Positions 47,731-59,279 of a DNA stretch of 64,000 nt are shown here, in pieces. The DNA is taken from the NCBI GenBank assembly GCA_037367405.1, contig JAZKJV010008273.1, positions 418,678 to 482,677 on the forward strand, read 5' to 3'. A program made the position numbers and the translations under genes. The notes beneath the pieces were generated by a model, which saw nothing but the letters and a program-made list of their open reading frames with translations, did not search any database and was not told the origin of the DNA. Source of the stretch: Ottelia alismoides (lineage: Eukaryota; Streptophyta; Magnoliopsida; Alismatales; Hydrocharitaceae). The first letter of the stretch is position 1. Every line of letters starts with the position of its first letter.

Positions 47731-47799
47731 TTAAGAAGACATGTCGACAAGTATTGTATACATAATAAAAGTAAATAGGACAGTCAACAACTCCTGCAT

Positions 47800-49030
47800 T
47801 TTTCAACATCTGAAAATGTCGCTAGCTCGCTTTGGCATTGGAAATTTGATCAGGAAAGTAGTCAAATCCGACTCGATTATTTATTTAACATGAATTAACT
47901 TTACTGCTTGCTTTGAGAAAACAATTTCAAGGAATTCTTGTCAAATCAGCAATGAAGGTTCAAGTGTGTTTCTCAATTTACTTTGAAAAGAAATTGCATA
48001 AAAATGTACGATACAGATAATGTCAAATTGAAAGACGTGATTAAAAAATCCTCACACATAATTTGTATAACAATGGAATGGATCTGTAGTCACCAATCCA
48101 AACAATTGACTATGTTGCATTCACATATCACTATATTGATGAGTATTATGCTCTTGAGAAAAAATATATAATTTTTCTTGTACTTCCATCTTTGCGCAAT
48201 GGAAATAATATTTCAGATATGATTATTCATCGATTATCTGATCAGGGTGAAATTTTGTGCAATATTATAGTGGACGATGCATCTACGAATGATGTGGTAG
48301 TTAATAATTTGATTGAGCATTTCGCTCCATAGTCTAGTCGTATTATCAAGGGGATATATTTCATGTACGGTGCTTGGTATATATTTTAAATCTAATTGTT
48401 CAAGATGATTTGATCTAAATAAAAGATGTTGTGAAAATAAGAAATTTAGTCAAGGATATAAATGTTTACAACATCAAAAGGAGGAGTTTAAGGAGGTCGC
48501 AAACCAGGAGTGAATCTCTATGAGCAAGAGACTAGTTCTAGACATAAGCATACGGTGGAACTTTACTTTATTAATTCTATAGTAAGCCTTAAACTAACGG
48601 GAAGTTAATTTTTATCGCATGAAGTCGCGTAATCTGTACTTGTTTGACATCTCAAGTATTGGAGAATGGAATAAGATGGGTACTATTTATATAGCTTTGG
48701 AAGCATTTTACACTGTAACAACATTTTATGGGCATTAGTATTACACCTCAAGTTTATTTTTTAACCGGATTTTTGAAGTTAAAAGGGAGTTAAATATTTT
48801 ATTTGCAACTGATGACTTCTTCCTAGGAAGTATGATAGAAAGATGAGTATCAAGTTTGAAAAGTATTTAAAAGAACGTGGATACAGTTACCATTTTCGAT
48901 CGATGTCACCCTTAAATCCTCGATACAAGTTGAATATATTCGTTTTCACCTAGAAAGTTTATGCACATTCCGAAGTTGATGATTTTATCAATAAAGTTGA
49001 GATATCGATATATAAAATTTATGAAGAATA
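47800..49030 (+). pseudogene. hAT transposase remnant
   Basis: hAT transposases excise and reinsert DNA elements. Readable pieces follow family order: LWHWKFDQESSQIRL (end of the BED zinc-finger region), KMYDTDNVKLKDVIKKS, NNISDMIIHRLSDQGEI then NIIVDDASTNDVVVNNLIE (RNase H-like core, with the Asp of the usual VDNASxNDxA), LIVQDDLI and NLVKDINVYNIK, SIGEWNKMGTIYIALEAFY, and MSIKFEKYLKERGYSY with LNPRYKL near 48930. The C-terminal hATC dimerisation domain was not found. Frameshifts and stops are frequent. No terminal inverted repeats were located. Confidence 0.7.
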
Positions 49031-49654
49031 GTCTCTGAGATTTTAATCTACAATGGTAGTAGAATGTACACAATCTCAATTATCCATTATGGTTAGCGAT
49101 AATACAGGTGGATCCAATACAGGAAAGAGGAGGAAAGATCTTAAAGCAAAACTCTGCAAGAATAAGAAAGAGATGATGGGTTTGGAGATATGAAAATTGG
49201 AAATTATTACGTACGTAGTTGATAGATCTGCAGATTTATAAAAGCTCATGATAATAAGGACTTCATCCCTACAGATATGCTAAATCATTTTTTAGTTGGA
49301 GATTTTTTTTTACATACAATTGTAATTTATTGTCCATGAAATTATTTTTTTTTTTGAAATTTCATGTGTTCTTCCATACGAATGATAAGAAAAGGAATTG
49401 TAGATTAGCATTGTAACGGTATATTCATTTTACCCATAATGCCTAAATTACCTTCTATTGCTAAAGATTTAAATATATAAGACATGTAAACAATTTTGTC
49501 AGCGACGAAAAGAGGGACAACATATGTTACTATGAACAGTGGAATTTTTTACTTTAATATTTGAAACACTTTGGATGTCTACCTTCTATTCATCCTACTA
49601 CATCATTTTCTTGGGTTCACATAGGGAAGGTATGGTGTAGCTATCAAAAACCTT
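49031..49654. other. No gene seen, downstream of the hAT remnant
   Basis: AT-rich with short T-runs. Part may be the decayed 3' end of the hAT element, but no hATC motif or terminal repeat was recognised. Confidence 0.35.
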
Positions 49655-50390
49655 ATCTTCTTTGGTCTTAGATAATTCTATTTATTGGGTTATTATCAGG
49701 TGTGCCTCTTTGGGATATTACAATTTCAATTATCCTCCTTCCTTTTTAGAAATAGAATATGTACCTGTGACTTATTATCGTTATATCACTTGTACCCCTC
49801 GAGTTAGTTATCGTCCATCTCTGGTGCAAACAGACGTTAACTTCGAGGACATAACAAAAAAAACTGAAAAGGTCATTTTTCCATGCTCTGCTCTTCCTCT
49901 CCCTTCTCGTCCTCCTCCCCAGCCTCGTGATCCTCCTCTGTTGCCTCCTTCCCCCACCCCTACCTCAACACCTCTAAACTTGTGCCTCCCCCTCCCCTAG
50001 CTCATCCTTCATTGCCGCCTTTGCACCGAGATCCTCCCCCTGCCCCCAGCCCCCTGTCACAACACCCCCTCCCCCAGCTCTTTCATTCACCCCTCGCCTC
50101 CCCATACTTCGGTCCGATCTCCTTCCCACATCCCTTGCTCCTCTCCTGCGACTCCCCCTCTGCCCCACTCCTCCCCCGCCTCCTCCTTCATCGCGTCCTC
50201 CGCCCCCAAGCTCCTCACCCTGCCTCAACTCTCCCTGCCCCTAGCTCCTCCCCTGCCCCCAGCTCCTCCCTAATGCCCCTTCGAGTGGGAACTTATCGTG
50301 TGCCACATCGTTGTCGTGACTGCCGCCTCTGTTCTTCGACAACATGCGAGGAAGAAGCCATTAACCTGGTCCATGTAACCTGATTAAAGT
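49655..50390. repeat. C-rich relative of the foldback arm at 61931-62412
   Basis: 49780-49880 (ATCACTTGTACCCCTCGAG, TCGTCCATCTCTGGTGCAAA, CGTTAACTTCGAGGACATAA) matches the reverse complement of 62205-62305. It is followed by a C-rich tract (49890-50280) that mirrors the G-rich core there. Frames at 49974-50383 on either strand are low-complexity. It is probably a truncated copy of the same element type. Confidence 0.6.
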
Positions 50391-50604
50391 GGGTCTCGTT
50401 CGTGGATGGGTTGATTAGGAGGCAACTGGGACATAGGAGGAAGGGGAGGGAGAGGAAGAGGCTGTGACTGAAACATGGAGCTTTGTGAATTTGTTTAATT
50501 AAGATAAAATTTTGATTAATCGATTCATGAAAATCAATCGGAAAATTCAACAAAATTCACTATTTGATCTGCAATGCATGATATATTTGTGAAAATGAAA
50601 AAAA
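50391..50604. other. Short spacer, no gene seen
   Basis: Sequence between the C-rich repeat and the foldback element. It ends in an A-rich run that may be part of the foldback's target duplication. Confidence 0.4.
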
Positions 50605-50859
50605 GGGATTTTATCACTTGTGCCCCTCCGAGATCTCGCAATATCAGTTATGCCCCTATCTTTTTGGTAATATCAATTGTGCCCCCTCACTTCTTGCTCA
50701 GTCATCAGTTGTGCCCTTCTGTCAGACTGACCGTCAAAAAATTAAAATAACCATAGTTTACTCAAATCATGGTGTGATTAAGAGGGGTATTATGGTCAAA
50801 ATAAAATCAAATGAGGAGGAGGGTTGGGGAGGAGGTACGAGGCTGCGGAGGAGGTGCAG

Positions 50860-51347
50860 GCTGGAGCGTGGGCGGCGGGGGCCGGGGGAGGTGCATGGCT
50901 GCGGGAGGAGCGTGGGCGGCGGGGGCTGGGGGCGACGCGTGCGGGGGAGGGGGAGGGGCGGTGCGGGGAAGGGGGAGCAGGGGGCACGTGTGGGGAGGGG
51001 GAGCAGGTGTAGGGCACGGGGAGGGGGAGTACGGGCGGCGCGTGCGGGGAAGGGGGGAGGGGGCGGTGCGTGCACGGGGAAGTGGGGAGGGGGAGCAGGT
51101 GTGAGGCATGAGGGAGGGGGAGTAGGGGCGGCGCCTGCGGGGGAGGGGGCGGTGCGTGCGCGGGGAAGGGGGGAGGGGGAGCAGGTGCGAGGCAGGGGGA
51201 GGGGGAGCAGGGGCGGCGCCTGCGGGGGAGGGGGCGGTGCGGGGAAGGGGGGATGGGGAGCAGGTGCGGGGAAGGGGAACCGCGTGCGGGGGAGGGGGAG
51301 CAGGTGCGGGGCAGGGGAACCGCGTGCGGGGGAGGGGGCGGTGGACG
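50860..51347 (+). repeat. Dense G-run minisatellite in the foldback core
   Basis: Nearly 500 bases made of runs of four to six G separated by A, CA, TGC and similar, with imperfect units such as GCGGGGGAGGGGGCGGTGCG. It has many potential G-quadruplex motifs on the + strand. The long frames on both strands (for example 50618-51421 +, 50767-51404 -) are by-products of composition. Confidence 0.8.
51343..51347 (+). other. Left target duplication of copia copy 2
   Basis: GGACG precedes the LTR start at 51348 and is repeated at 61931-61935 after the 3' LTR. Confidence 0.95.
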
Positions 51348-52627
51348 TGTTGGAAATGCGAGCCCACGGCGAGCCATTATGCAATAAATGTTATTGCAAT
51401 TCACTCCTTAATCTGAAATGAAGATTACATAATTTGCATAATAGGTCCCTTAGTACAATTAGGATTAAGTACCATGGCCATCTTGATGATCATACAACTG
51501 TTGATTCAACTATTGAATCATAGAGGCTGGTGCTTGAATGAATATCTAAAGAGTTAGATTGAGGACTCATCAAGCACCGTCAGATGATTGTTAAGAGATG
51601 ATCTCCATCCTGAGTAGGAGATGGCAATCCTTATCTCTGAAGGCTGATATCTGACCGACCTCTTGATGCAGGTCCTCTGCATAGGAATAGAGATTCGGAG
51701 GTGTTAGATTAGTTAGGTCAAAGAGTTGACTTAACGAGATCGAGATAACCAAAGTCCTATATCGTATGCTGTCAGGATATAGGCACGCATCCTCTGACCG
51801 GAGACAGATGTGTTGCTATATGTCTAAGTATGTACATTTGGCAGACCAATAGGTTGATGACCTAATCAAGGTCTACACACCGGCGCGCTGGTGTGCATAT
51901 AAGGGCATATGAGTAATATGATCTCTCAAAGGGATCATACAGGTTCAGTTACTGAACCGGAAGACATGAGCTCACTCATGAGATATTGGGAAGAATCAAA
52001 TTCCGTGCGCACGGTCGTCTCGCTTTGGAAGCTTGACTGAATTTGTAGGTTTGATATATACTTTTGGAAAGTATATGATCAAGACCTAGGTATGATATAT
52101 GCTTTTGGAAAGTATATGATCGATACCGACTCCCAATGATCGAATGAGAAACTTACTGATAAAACCATGAAGTAGACAGTATAAAGTTGATCGAATACTT
52201 CGGGTTTAGTCTGAGTCTTCCAGTATGCAGGATGTACAGGTATTGGGAATACCTGAGGGTGATGTGATCATAAACGATTGTATAACCATGACGCTTCCAT
52301 TCCTAGGGAGTGATGAAACGGGTCTGGATTTTAGTGACTCCTCTCAGTAGAGAAGTGATCTGATCTTGGTCCAAGTGTTGGACATTGATCTGAATGTGAT
52401 TCAGATACAATGAGAAGATTAGATTTACGGTCTTGATTTAATCAAGCATCTATGGGAGGCCCGCGATCTAGATTTGAGATACGATCTCAATATCCATGTC
52501 ACTATACATGGAACAATACAATCGCCCTGTCCTTATCTCCAAGTATCTGCGGAGAAAGCGCATTATCCTTGAAGGAGTTCATGGATAATTCTATTGTTGA
52601 TATATGTATCCGAGCATTGAGAAAATG

Positions 52628-53001
52628 GATAATTAAATGTGATTTAATTATCATGAGTAATATGAATTTGATTCATATTATAAAGAGAGTTATCTTAGAT
52701 AATTAAATGAGATTTAATTATCAAAGATGTAAATAATGTGAATGTGATTCATATTATTTGGACACAAGAGAATAGAGATCCAAGATGATTAAATATGATT
52801 TAATTATCATGGATATGAATAATGTGGATAGCAATATCCATATTAGTCATATATATTATAAATGTGATTTATAATATAAAAGAGAAAGCTATTTGTAATT
52901 TACATTTGTTAATTAAATGTTAATGTGAATTGGATTCACATTGGACATTAAATTGAAAATGTAATTTACATTTTGTTTTGGGTTGTGAATGTGATTCACA
53001 A
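52628..53001 (+). repeat. Run of ten short hairpins in the copia 5' LTR
   Basis: Hairpins centre near 52640, 52669, 52710, 52744, 52796, 52830, 52865, 52932, 52966 and 52992. Most have arms of 8-11 bp around a three-base loop in an AAT-NNG-ATT frame: GTG, TTG, GAG, GTG, ATG, GTG, TGG and GTG. The series lies 400-780 bp upstream of the TATA box. It is repeated in the 3' LTR (about 60550-60935) and in copy 1. Confidence 0.85.
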
Positions 53002-53404
53002 ATTTTTCAATGGCATGATTGCAATGTTCACAAAATAAATTGGATTTATTTTTTGTGAAATAATTTGCAACAAAAATTGTTGCAAATAATGGAGATTACA
53101 TAAAAGGTGAAATAGCCACCTTCCTAATGGAGGAGGGTGGACGGCCACCACTCTCATTAGGAAAGGGAGGCCATCCCCCCTCTCCACATGGAAGGAGGCT
53201 TTCTCTCCTTTCATTATCTCCATGTATTGATGATTTAATTTTGTAATTAAATTGTGTTGATTTATCAACATATATTTACATTAAATTAAATTAATTGTTG
53301 TTGTGTTTTTAGGAACAAATCATGACCATTGAAAGAAACACAAATTGATGTGGACCATTGGATTTGTGTTGACACATGGATTGAGATCCATGGATCCCAA
53401 AACC

Positions 53405-53414
53405 CTATAAAAGG
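53405..53414 (+). promoter_or_regulatory. LTR TATA box, copia copy 2 (5')
   Basis: CTATAAAAGGAGAGG is followed about 55 bases later by a CT microsatellite. It is identical at 61338-61347 in the 3' LTR. It is the probable start region of element transcription. Confidence 0.75.
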
Positions 53415-53514
53415 AGAGGCACCCCATTGCTCTTCTGGACACATAAGTTGAGGCAACAAATCTCTCTCTCTCTCTCTCATTCTCTCTACACGTCCTCTCT
53501 CCATCTCTCTCATG

Positions 53515-53755
53515 TGGCCGTCCACCATGGATGCCCTAGAGAGGTTCTCCATCGCCGCGGCATCGTCGTTATGCTGCCCGATGGTTTGCTCGTGGATCTC
53601 CGTCTCCTTCGGTGCGCCCCGCTCGTAAAGAAGACATCGGATCTCGTGTGTCGAGATCAGGAGATCCGCCGCTTGGATCATCAACATGGATTGCGAGAAG
53701 CACGCGGTTCATCCCCGCGCTCGCAAGCGTCTCCTCCGTCGGATCGGACTTGAGA
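53515..53755 (+). other. GC-rich LTR leader with a conserved small frame
   Basis: The frame VAVHHGCPREVLHRRGIVVM continues for about 79 residues to SPPSDRT and is present in all four LTRs (27606 region, 61449-61688, and the 19670 region with changes). The opposite strand also has a 74-codon frame (53569-53793) that recurs in three LTRs. I recognise no domain. CAAGAGGTAAACC at about 53800 could be a 5' splice site. It is either a leader RNA or a captured host segment. Confidence 0.4.
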
Positions 53756-53996
53756 CAGGAGGTCTCTTTGTTTAGAGACTCGATCACAACCACGCTTCAA
53801 GAGGTAAACCTAATACTTGTTTGTGGTTTAGACGAAACGATCCGAGAAGTGTTCTTGGATCATGTGGTTTCGTCGCATGAAAATTTTTTAATTTCCGCTG
53901 CATTGAACAACTAGTGCGACTAGTCGTTCTTCGTCGTATTCGATACGACGATCACGCTTCCGTGATGCACTTAAGGATCTAACCATATCATTCAAG

Positions 53997-54008
53997 TGGT
54001 ATCAGAGC
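53997..54008 (+). promoter_or_regulatory. tRNA-Met primer-binding site, copia copy 2
   Basis: TGGTATCAGAGC, two bases after the 5' LTR. It is intact. Confidence 0.97.
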
Positions 54009-54789
54009 CTTAGGTCGGTGGTTTTGGATATGATCCATAAACCAAGGACGACTTGGGTTCATTAGGGTTTGCGAAAGTTTTCTTGCATTTCATTTTCGCA
54101 TCTCTGTTTTGATATTATTTTCGGCACTGTTTAAATTGTTTAAATACGAAAATAATAATTTGATTTTGTTCCCCATTAAATAAGGAAACCGTAGGATCTG
54201 AGTTTGCGTGATTTCGATTCCGTTTGCTCTAGATATGCTCATTTTAGTGAACATGTATCCACTGTTTCGGAGACTGCGGATCATGACGTAATTAAGATGT
54301 TAATTGCGGATTTGATACGCCTTGAAATGCGTGCAAATCACTTGAGTTCTGTTTTAAATCAAGTTAGCAAACTCTAGAAATTTACTTTGCTTAATTTGGA
54401 TTTAAATTGATTGAGATATGATATTTTTAGTGAGGGTCACTGCTGAAAATACTTTCCTAATCAAGAACCTAGTGATTGTCATTTAATTAATTAGTGAAAT
54501 TAAATTATTTAATTTCCTGGAATAATTATGCATAAATATTTGTGAAATATTTAATGATAATTATGTCCTTAAATGACTTTGCCCTAACCAACAAATGATT
54601 AGATGTGATCTAGATCAAGATTGGTTACATGATCTACATGATCAACATTCCAACAAACATGTTGCTTGAATAGGACTTGGGATTTGTTTAGCAAATCTCA
54701 TTATAATGTTAATCAAAAATGTTTTGATTATTACTATATGGTACAATTTCGGTTGAAGAACCGATGACCATCTCAAGTACAAATTAATC

Positions 54790-55600
54790 AATTTGGCATT
54801 ATCCTTTCCCGAGGCGGATATGGTGCCTAGTCGGAGAGCATTGGGGTTGCGGGTTGCAACGTATGTGGTCCGTCCCACTCTCGTCGGTACTGGCCATGAC
54901 AGCGGGTAGGGCCGGGATAATGTCCGAGGGATTAAGATGTATTTTTCTAATTATTAAAATTCGAAATAATACGTATTTGAGATAATACCATTATTCAAGT
55001 AACTATTAAAATGTTTGTTGGATTTGGATCATTAATTTAATATGATTAGATTAATTGGAATCCAATTAAGATTGAAATACTCTAATATGATTAGAGTTAA
55101 TAATTCCCTTGGAAGAATTATTTATGTGAATGTGATTCACGATAATTAATTAAAATTTGAATATGAGGTGGAGGATCACATAAGTGACATCCATGGTCTC
55201 CCGTCCAGGCGAAGGGTTCCGTCGCCAGGGATTGTATGTGGGAGACGCCTGTCCGAACTGACAGCTCCTGTATGCAAGCGCATCTGGATCGGACTCTTTG
55301 CTTCTCGTAAGAGTAAGGCCGTATACGTAGTGACCCCAATATCGGATCCTCATATTATTGGGGCGATATTGGATTGCGTATAGCGAGTACTATTCCTGTT
55401 GACGGTTGGTTCAATTAACGACGGGTCAACATCGCCTTAGGGGTGGTGGGCTCGGGTGTTAAAGACCGAATTGGGAAATGCAAGTTGGACTTGCAAAGCG
55501 GAATGTGTTCCCGCTTCTTTTTATCCGAGTTGCAGATTCTCATATTATTGGGATCTAACAAAGATAAGGAAGGAGATCCCAGATCTTGTCGAGATATAAT
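54790..55600 (+). other. Conserved leader module between PBS and gag, copy 2
   Basis: Closely matches 20930-21760 of copy 1. The + frame 55168-55383 is open: HISDIHGLPSRRRVPSPG, then KRIWIGLFASRKSKAVYVV and ISDPHIIGAILDCV, ending at a stop shared with copy 1. The - strand also has a frame (55118-55339) conserved in copy 1. It has no known domain. Its conservation relative to the decayed gag and pol suggests a cis role (packaging, dimerisation or translation), which is inference. Confidence 0.5.
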
Positions 55601-55754
55601 GGTAAGTATATCTCTTACATTGAAAGTGATTAAGGGAATGAACTTTCAGTGTTGACAAGACAAGACAACTTTGATATAAAAATCCTAAATCAAAGTAAAA
55701 TATATATATTTATATATTTATGCAAATTTCTTATTTCAGATAATCCTTCATTAA

Positions 55755-56260
55755 AACCCACTCAATGATATACTCAATAATAACCAGTAAAATATCATGG
55801 ATTGGACTCATGATCCAGATATTGTACTTGCAGTTGAACACATAATGTATGTGGTTGCAATGTGCAAGTTTCCTCATAATAATGAGGAATGACAATTAAA
55901 TAGATAATAGGACTACAACCCTAGGGTTTGTATGTCTCTATAGTCTTGATCTCTCATCGGATGTACTTTGGAAGTGACATGTCGATGATGATCGCAATTG
56001 TCAAATAATCCTTATAAAATTTATGAAGATATTCGAGCATACATATGTGCTCTTGACATTTAACATGAATGAGATGGTTCACTGCATCATGCAGAATGGT
56101 GGCTCTATAAGAGATGGTGTATTCAAATTGTTTGAGTACCTACCTGAACCTATGTTTTAAGAGTTTAGATGGATGTAGATGATGAGTGTCATCATTCTAC
56201 TATCTATACTCTGGTCATTCATGAAGCTTCATAATATTCATATTGTATGAATTTAATGAA
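55755..56260 (+). pseudogene. Copia gag pseudogene, copy 2
   Basis: ILNNNQ is followed by a stop (TAA 55788-55790) and then MDWTHDPDIVLAVEHIM, as in copy 1. Further stops follow (for example TGA after NNEE near 55888). The product would end within the first tens of residues of gag. Confidence 0.6.
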
Positions 56261-56959
56261 GCATGTATAAATGTTGGAATGCTCTTACATAAGAGATCCT
56301 TAGTCTTAAGCAATGGTTGTTTATAGATAAAGGGAGCGCAGTGGAAGCATGGGTTGGACCCGAGTAAGAAGTATGGTCAAAGAGTTGACTATACATCTAT
56401 GACTTCCATATGTCATCCGAAAAGTTGGATGAATGCCAATGCTACAATAAGTTGATGTGTTGATAGTATGACTATCAAGTCTATCTAGAATCCTTAGAGA
56501 AGGACTCGGATGGAGCATCAGATTAATCTACATAAATCATAGATAAGATAAAGTCAAATAATTGTATCTCAATCTTCTGATGACATTTGCAATAGGTTGC
56601 ATATGTTTTAGAAGACTGGAAAATTTGATCTTAAAGGTTTATAGTTATCCACATGGATATTGATGCAATTGTTGCAACAATCTCTGTTGGATTGATAGAC
56701 TTGTTAATTTCAGTGGGAGAGTCCTTAGTCTTAGAGAATGTCTCTATGACCTAGATATAAGAATACACTCATTGTTTGTTTCTAAATGTTGGAAATAAAC
56801 ATGAATTCTGAGGTAGAACTATCATAAAAAGTTATGATGGAGATATTTCAGATAGTAATCTAAAATCTAGTGGACTCCACTAAATTAGAAAATTAATGAA
56901 TGGTTCATTAACATTTCTAAATACTGAAATTAAACCTTAAGATCAATAGGAGGATGAAG

Positions 56960-57300
56960 ATCATTTGACAATGATCTAGCATCAAGCCTTGGACATTTGT
57001 CTATTGATTTGATCAATAGACTAGTAAGAGATGAAACTTTAGAATGTCTAAAATTTCAAAACTTACATACTTATGAATATTGTATTCAAAGAAAAATGTC
57101 CAATACACCCTTCTTAGAGAAAGGCGTAAGATGATAAGGTATTCGGGATCTCATACATATTGATGTATGGGGATCATCTATATCATAGTAAACATTATGG
57201 ATATATGATATCTATTAATGATTATGTATGATATGAAATTTCTTCTCTTCACCTGAAGAAACCTTTGAAATGTTCAAAGATTTCATAATTTTGGTCTACA
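56960..57300 (+). pseudogene. Copia gag-pre-integrase and integrase start, copy 2
   Basis: LASSLGHLSIDLINRLVRDE, KFQNLHTYEYCIQRKM and HIDVWGSSIS. The first Cys of CxxC is Tyr (57072) as in copy 1. The shift after GSSIS and the stop TGA (57229-57231) after NDYV are also shared. Private damage includes two stops near 57130 and Cys-to-Trp in the DVCG motif. Confidence 0.75.
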
Positions 57301-58009
57301 ACCAAAGTTTGAAGGAAGATAAAATGAATTGGTCTAATCAAGGTAGCATGTACCTGTTAGATGAATTCAAAGAATACCTTATAGAGATATGAATATCATT
57401 TCTATCTCAATCCTCCTAACACACCTTAACTCAATAGAGTTATAGGCAGATACAATTGGATCATGTGTGACATGATCTTATCAATGATGAATTTTAGCAT
57501 AATTATCCCTTAGTTTCCAGGTATATATATGTGTAGTAGAGACTACAATGTATATCCTTGATAAGGTTCCATGTATGTTGGAATCTAGCACTTGAAAAGT
57601 GCTGCTTCATTAGGAAAATAAAGGATGGTATTGGATACCTACTTTATGACCTTGAGATTCTAAGTATCTCATCTCTGAGAATATGATTCTTAGAGGTTGA
57701 GACTCTTGAGAGTCAAGATGAAAATGAAGTGTAGGAACTCATTTATCTTGAGAAGATAATGGGGCTCTTGAAATTGGAAACTAAGAGGACAATTAAAAAA
57801 AATGAAAAACTAAAACCTCTTCAAATGAGTTTGAGGATGGATTCCATGTGTCAGAGAAATCTGACAATGATTGAACTTCATGTGATGAAGCTTCTGAATA
57901 TCATAGCATGGATAGATGGATGTTAGCAATAAAAGTCTAACGTAGACTTCATATACAAGTGTTGTATATGGACCCTCGAGGATCCACCTATATGGGTAAT
58001 ACCTGTAAA

Positions 58010-58520
58010 GGTGTAAATGGATCTTCAAGAGAAAGGGAACCTGATGAGAAGGTAGAGACCCTCAAAGCACGGTTCGTAGCCATGAGCCACACACCGGAAG
58101 AGAAGACATTACTTGCAATGAGACTTGCTCTTCGGTGAACATGCTTAAAATCATCATAATATTGCTAACCTTAGCTACACAACTTGACTATTGCATCTTC
58201 GAGATGTAAGTCCAGATTGCATTCCTCTATGAATATCTCTCTGAGGATATTCACATGAAGTAGCCCCAGGGCTTCATGGTTGAGGAAAGCAAGGTGTGCA
58301 AACCAAGGAATCCATCTATGGACTCAAATAAGCTTCTTGAAGTTGGACCATAAGATTTGATGGAATTGTTATGATTTCAGATAGAATCTTGATGAGCCAT
58401 GTGAAGCTTAGTGGGAGTGCCTATGTGTTCATTGCGCTAAATATAGATGATATCCTGATCATTTAAAATGATATAAGGATAATAATAAGTGTTTTATAAT
58501 CTGGTTATTCCATATCTTGA
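58010..58520 (+). pseudogene. Copia reverse transcriptase pseudogene, copy 2
   Basis: KARFVA, NETCSSVNMLKIII, IAFLYEYLSEDIHMK followed by a stop (TAG 58261), PQGFMVEESKVCK, a private one-base deletion, then GLK followed by a stop (TAA 58329) in the original frame, and ALNIDDILII, where the catalytic YVDD reads NIDD (58440-58451). The two stops and the Tyr-to-Asn change are shared with copy 1. RNase H sequence toward 58920 is barely readable. Confidence 0.8.
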
Positions 58521-59269
58521 AATATGATTTCAAAGATACCTCTTAGATCTTAGTTCTGAAGTTGTTCAGAAGCCAAGAGAAGAGGATAATTGGACTGTCA
58601 CATTTGTAGTATACCTTGGACATATTCTATTCATAGAAATTCCAAGAAAGGCTTCTAACCCTTAAGATATGGTACTGACCTATCTTAAGGGATAGCACCT
58701 CAAAGAGTTGAGGAAGTAAATGCTACAACTACTTGCACTTGTGCATTAGTTACGAGAAGCTGAGTGTATGCTAGAGTGTACAAATACCAGATGTCTGTCA
58801 TGCAGTGGGAGTAGTAAATTGTTACTAATCCTACTGTAGAGATAAAACACTTGATTGCAGAAATAACAAAATCTTCATAGATGAGGAGATTTTTGAGATA
58901 GTAATCTCAAATTCTTATCTTCAAAAGTTTAAGACCATGTAGATAGTGATCTATAAAGGTCTAAACTATAGATACCTTAGGAGATAGAGATCTCCAGGAA
59001 TGAAGGTATTCTAATAAGGATTATGGGGATACTGGTTATGATGTCAGGGACACTGTAACCAACTAGATTGAGTATTGGTTGCATGAGATGCAACATTCGC
59101 ATTAGATGCGAGCACTGTTACTGGGGATATGCAAGTGCCGTAAAAGGACTTGGCATAGTCTCGCGGGAACAGAGTGACTGATCAGCTTACCTAGCTATTT
59201 TCTAAATAGCCTATGATTGTCACATGAGTGCGGGTTTAAATGATTAGCCCATTAATGGCTCTTTGGGCT

Positions 59270-59278
59270 AGTGGGAGA
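59270..59278 (+). promoter_or_regulatory. Polypurine tract, copia copy 2
   Basis: AGTGGGAGA lies one base before the 3' LTR at 59280 and is identical to copy 1. Confidence 0.9.
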
Positions 59279-59279
59279 T

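Larger units (their letters stand above)
51348..53994 (+). repeat. 5' LTR of copia copy 2
   Basis: TGTTGGAAATGCG ... CCATATCATTCA, 2647 bp. In order: U3 with the hairpin run (52628-53001), TATA box (53405), CT microsatellite (53461-53480), GC-rich leader (about 53510-53760) and U5. It is unusually long for a copia LTR. Confidence 0.97.

Noticed and set aside
50618..51421. 267-codon + frame and several roughly 200-codon - frames
   Set aside because: They arise from the G-run minisatellite, which lacks stops in most phases. The + frame also runs into the copia LTR.
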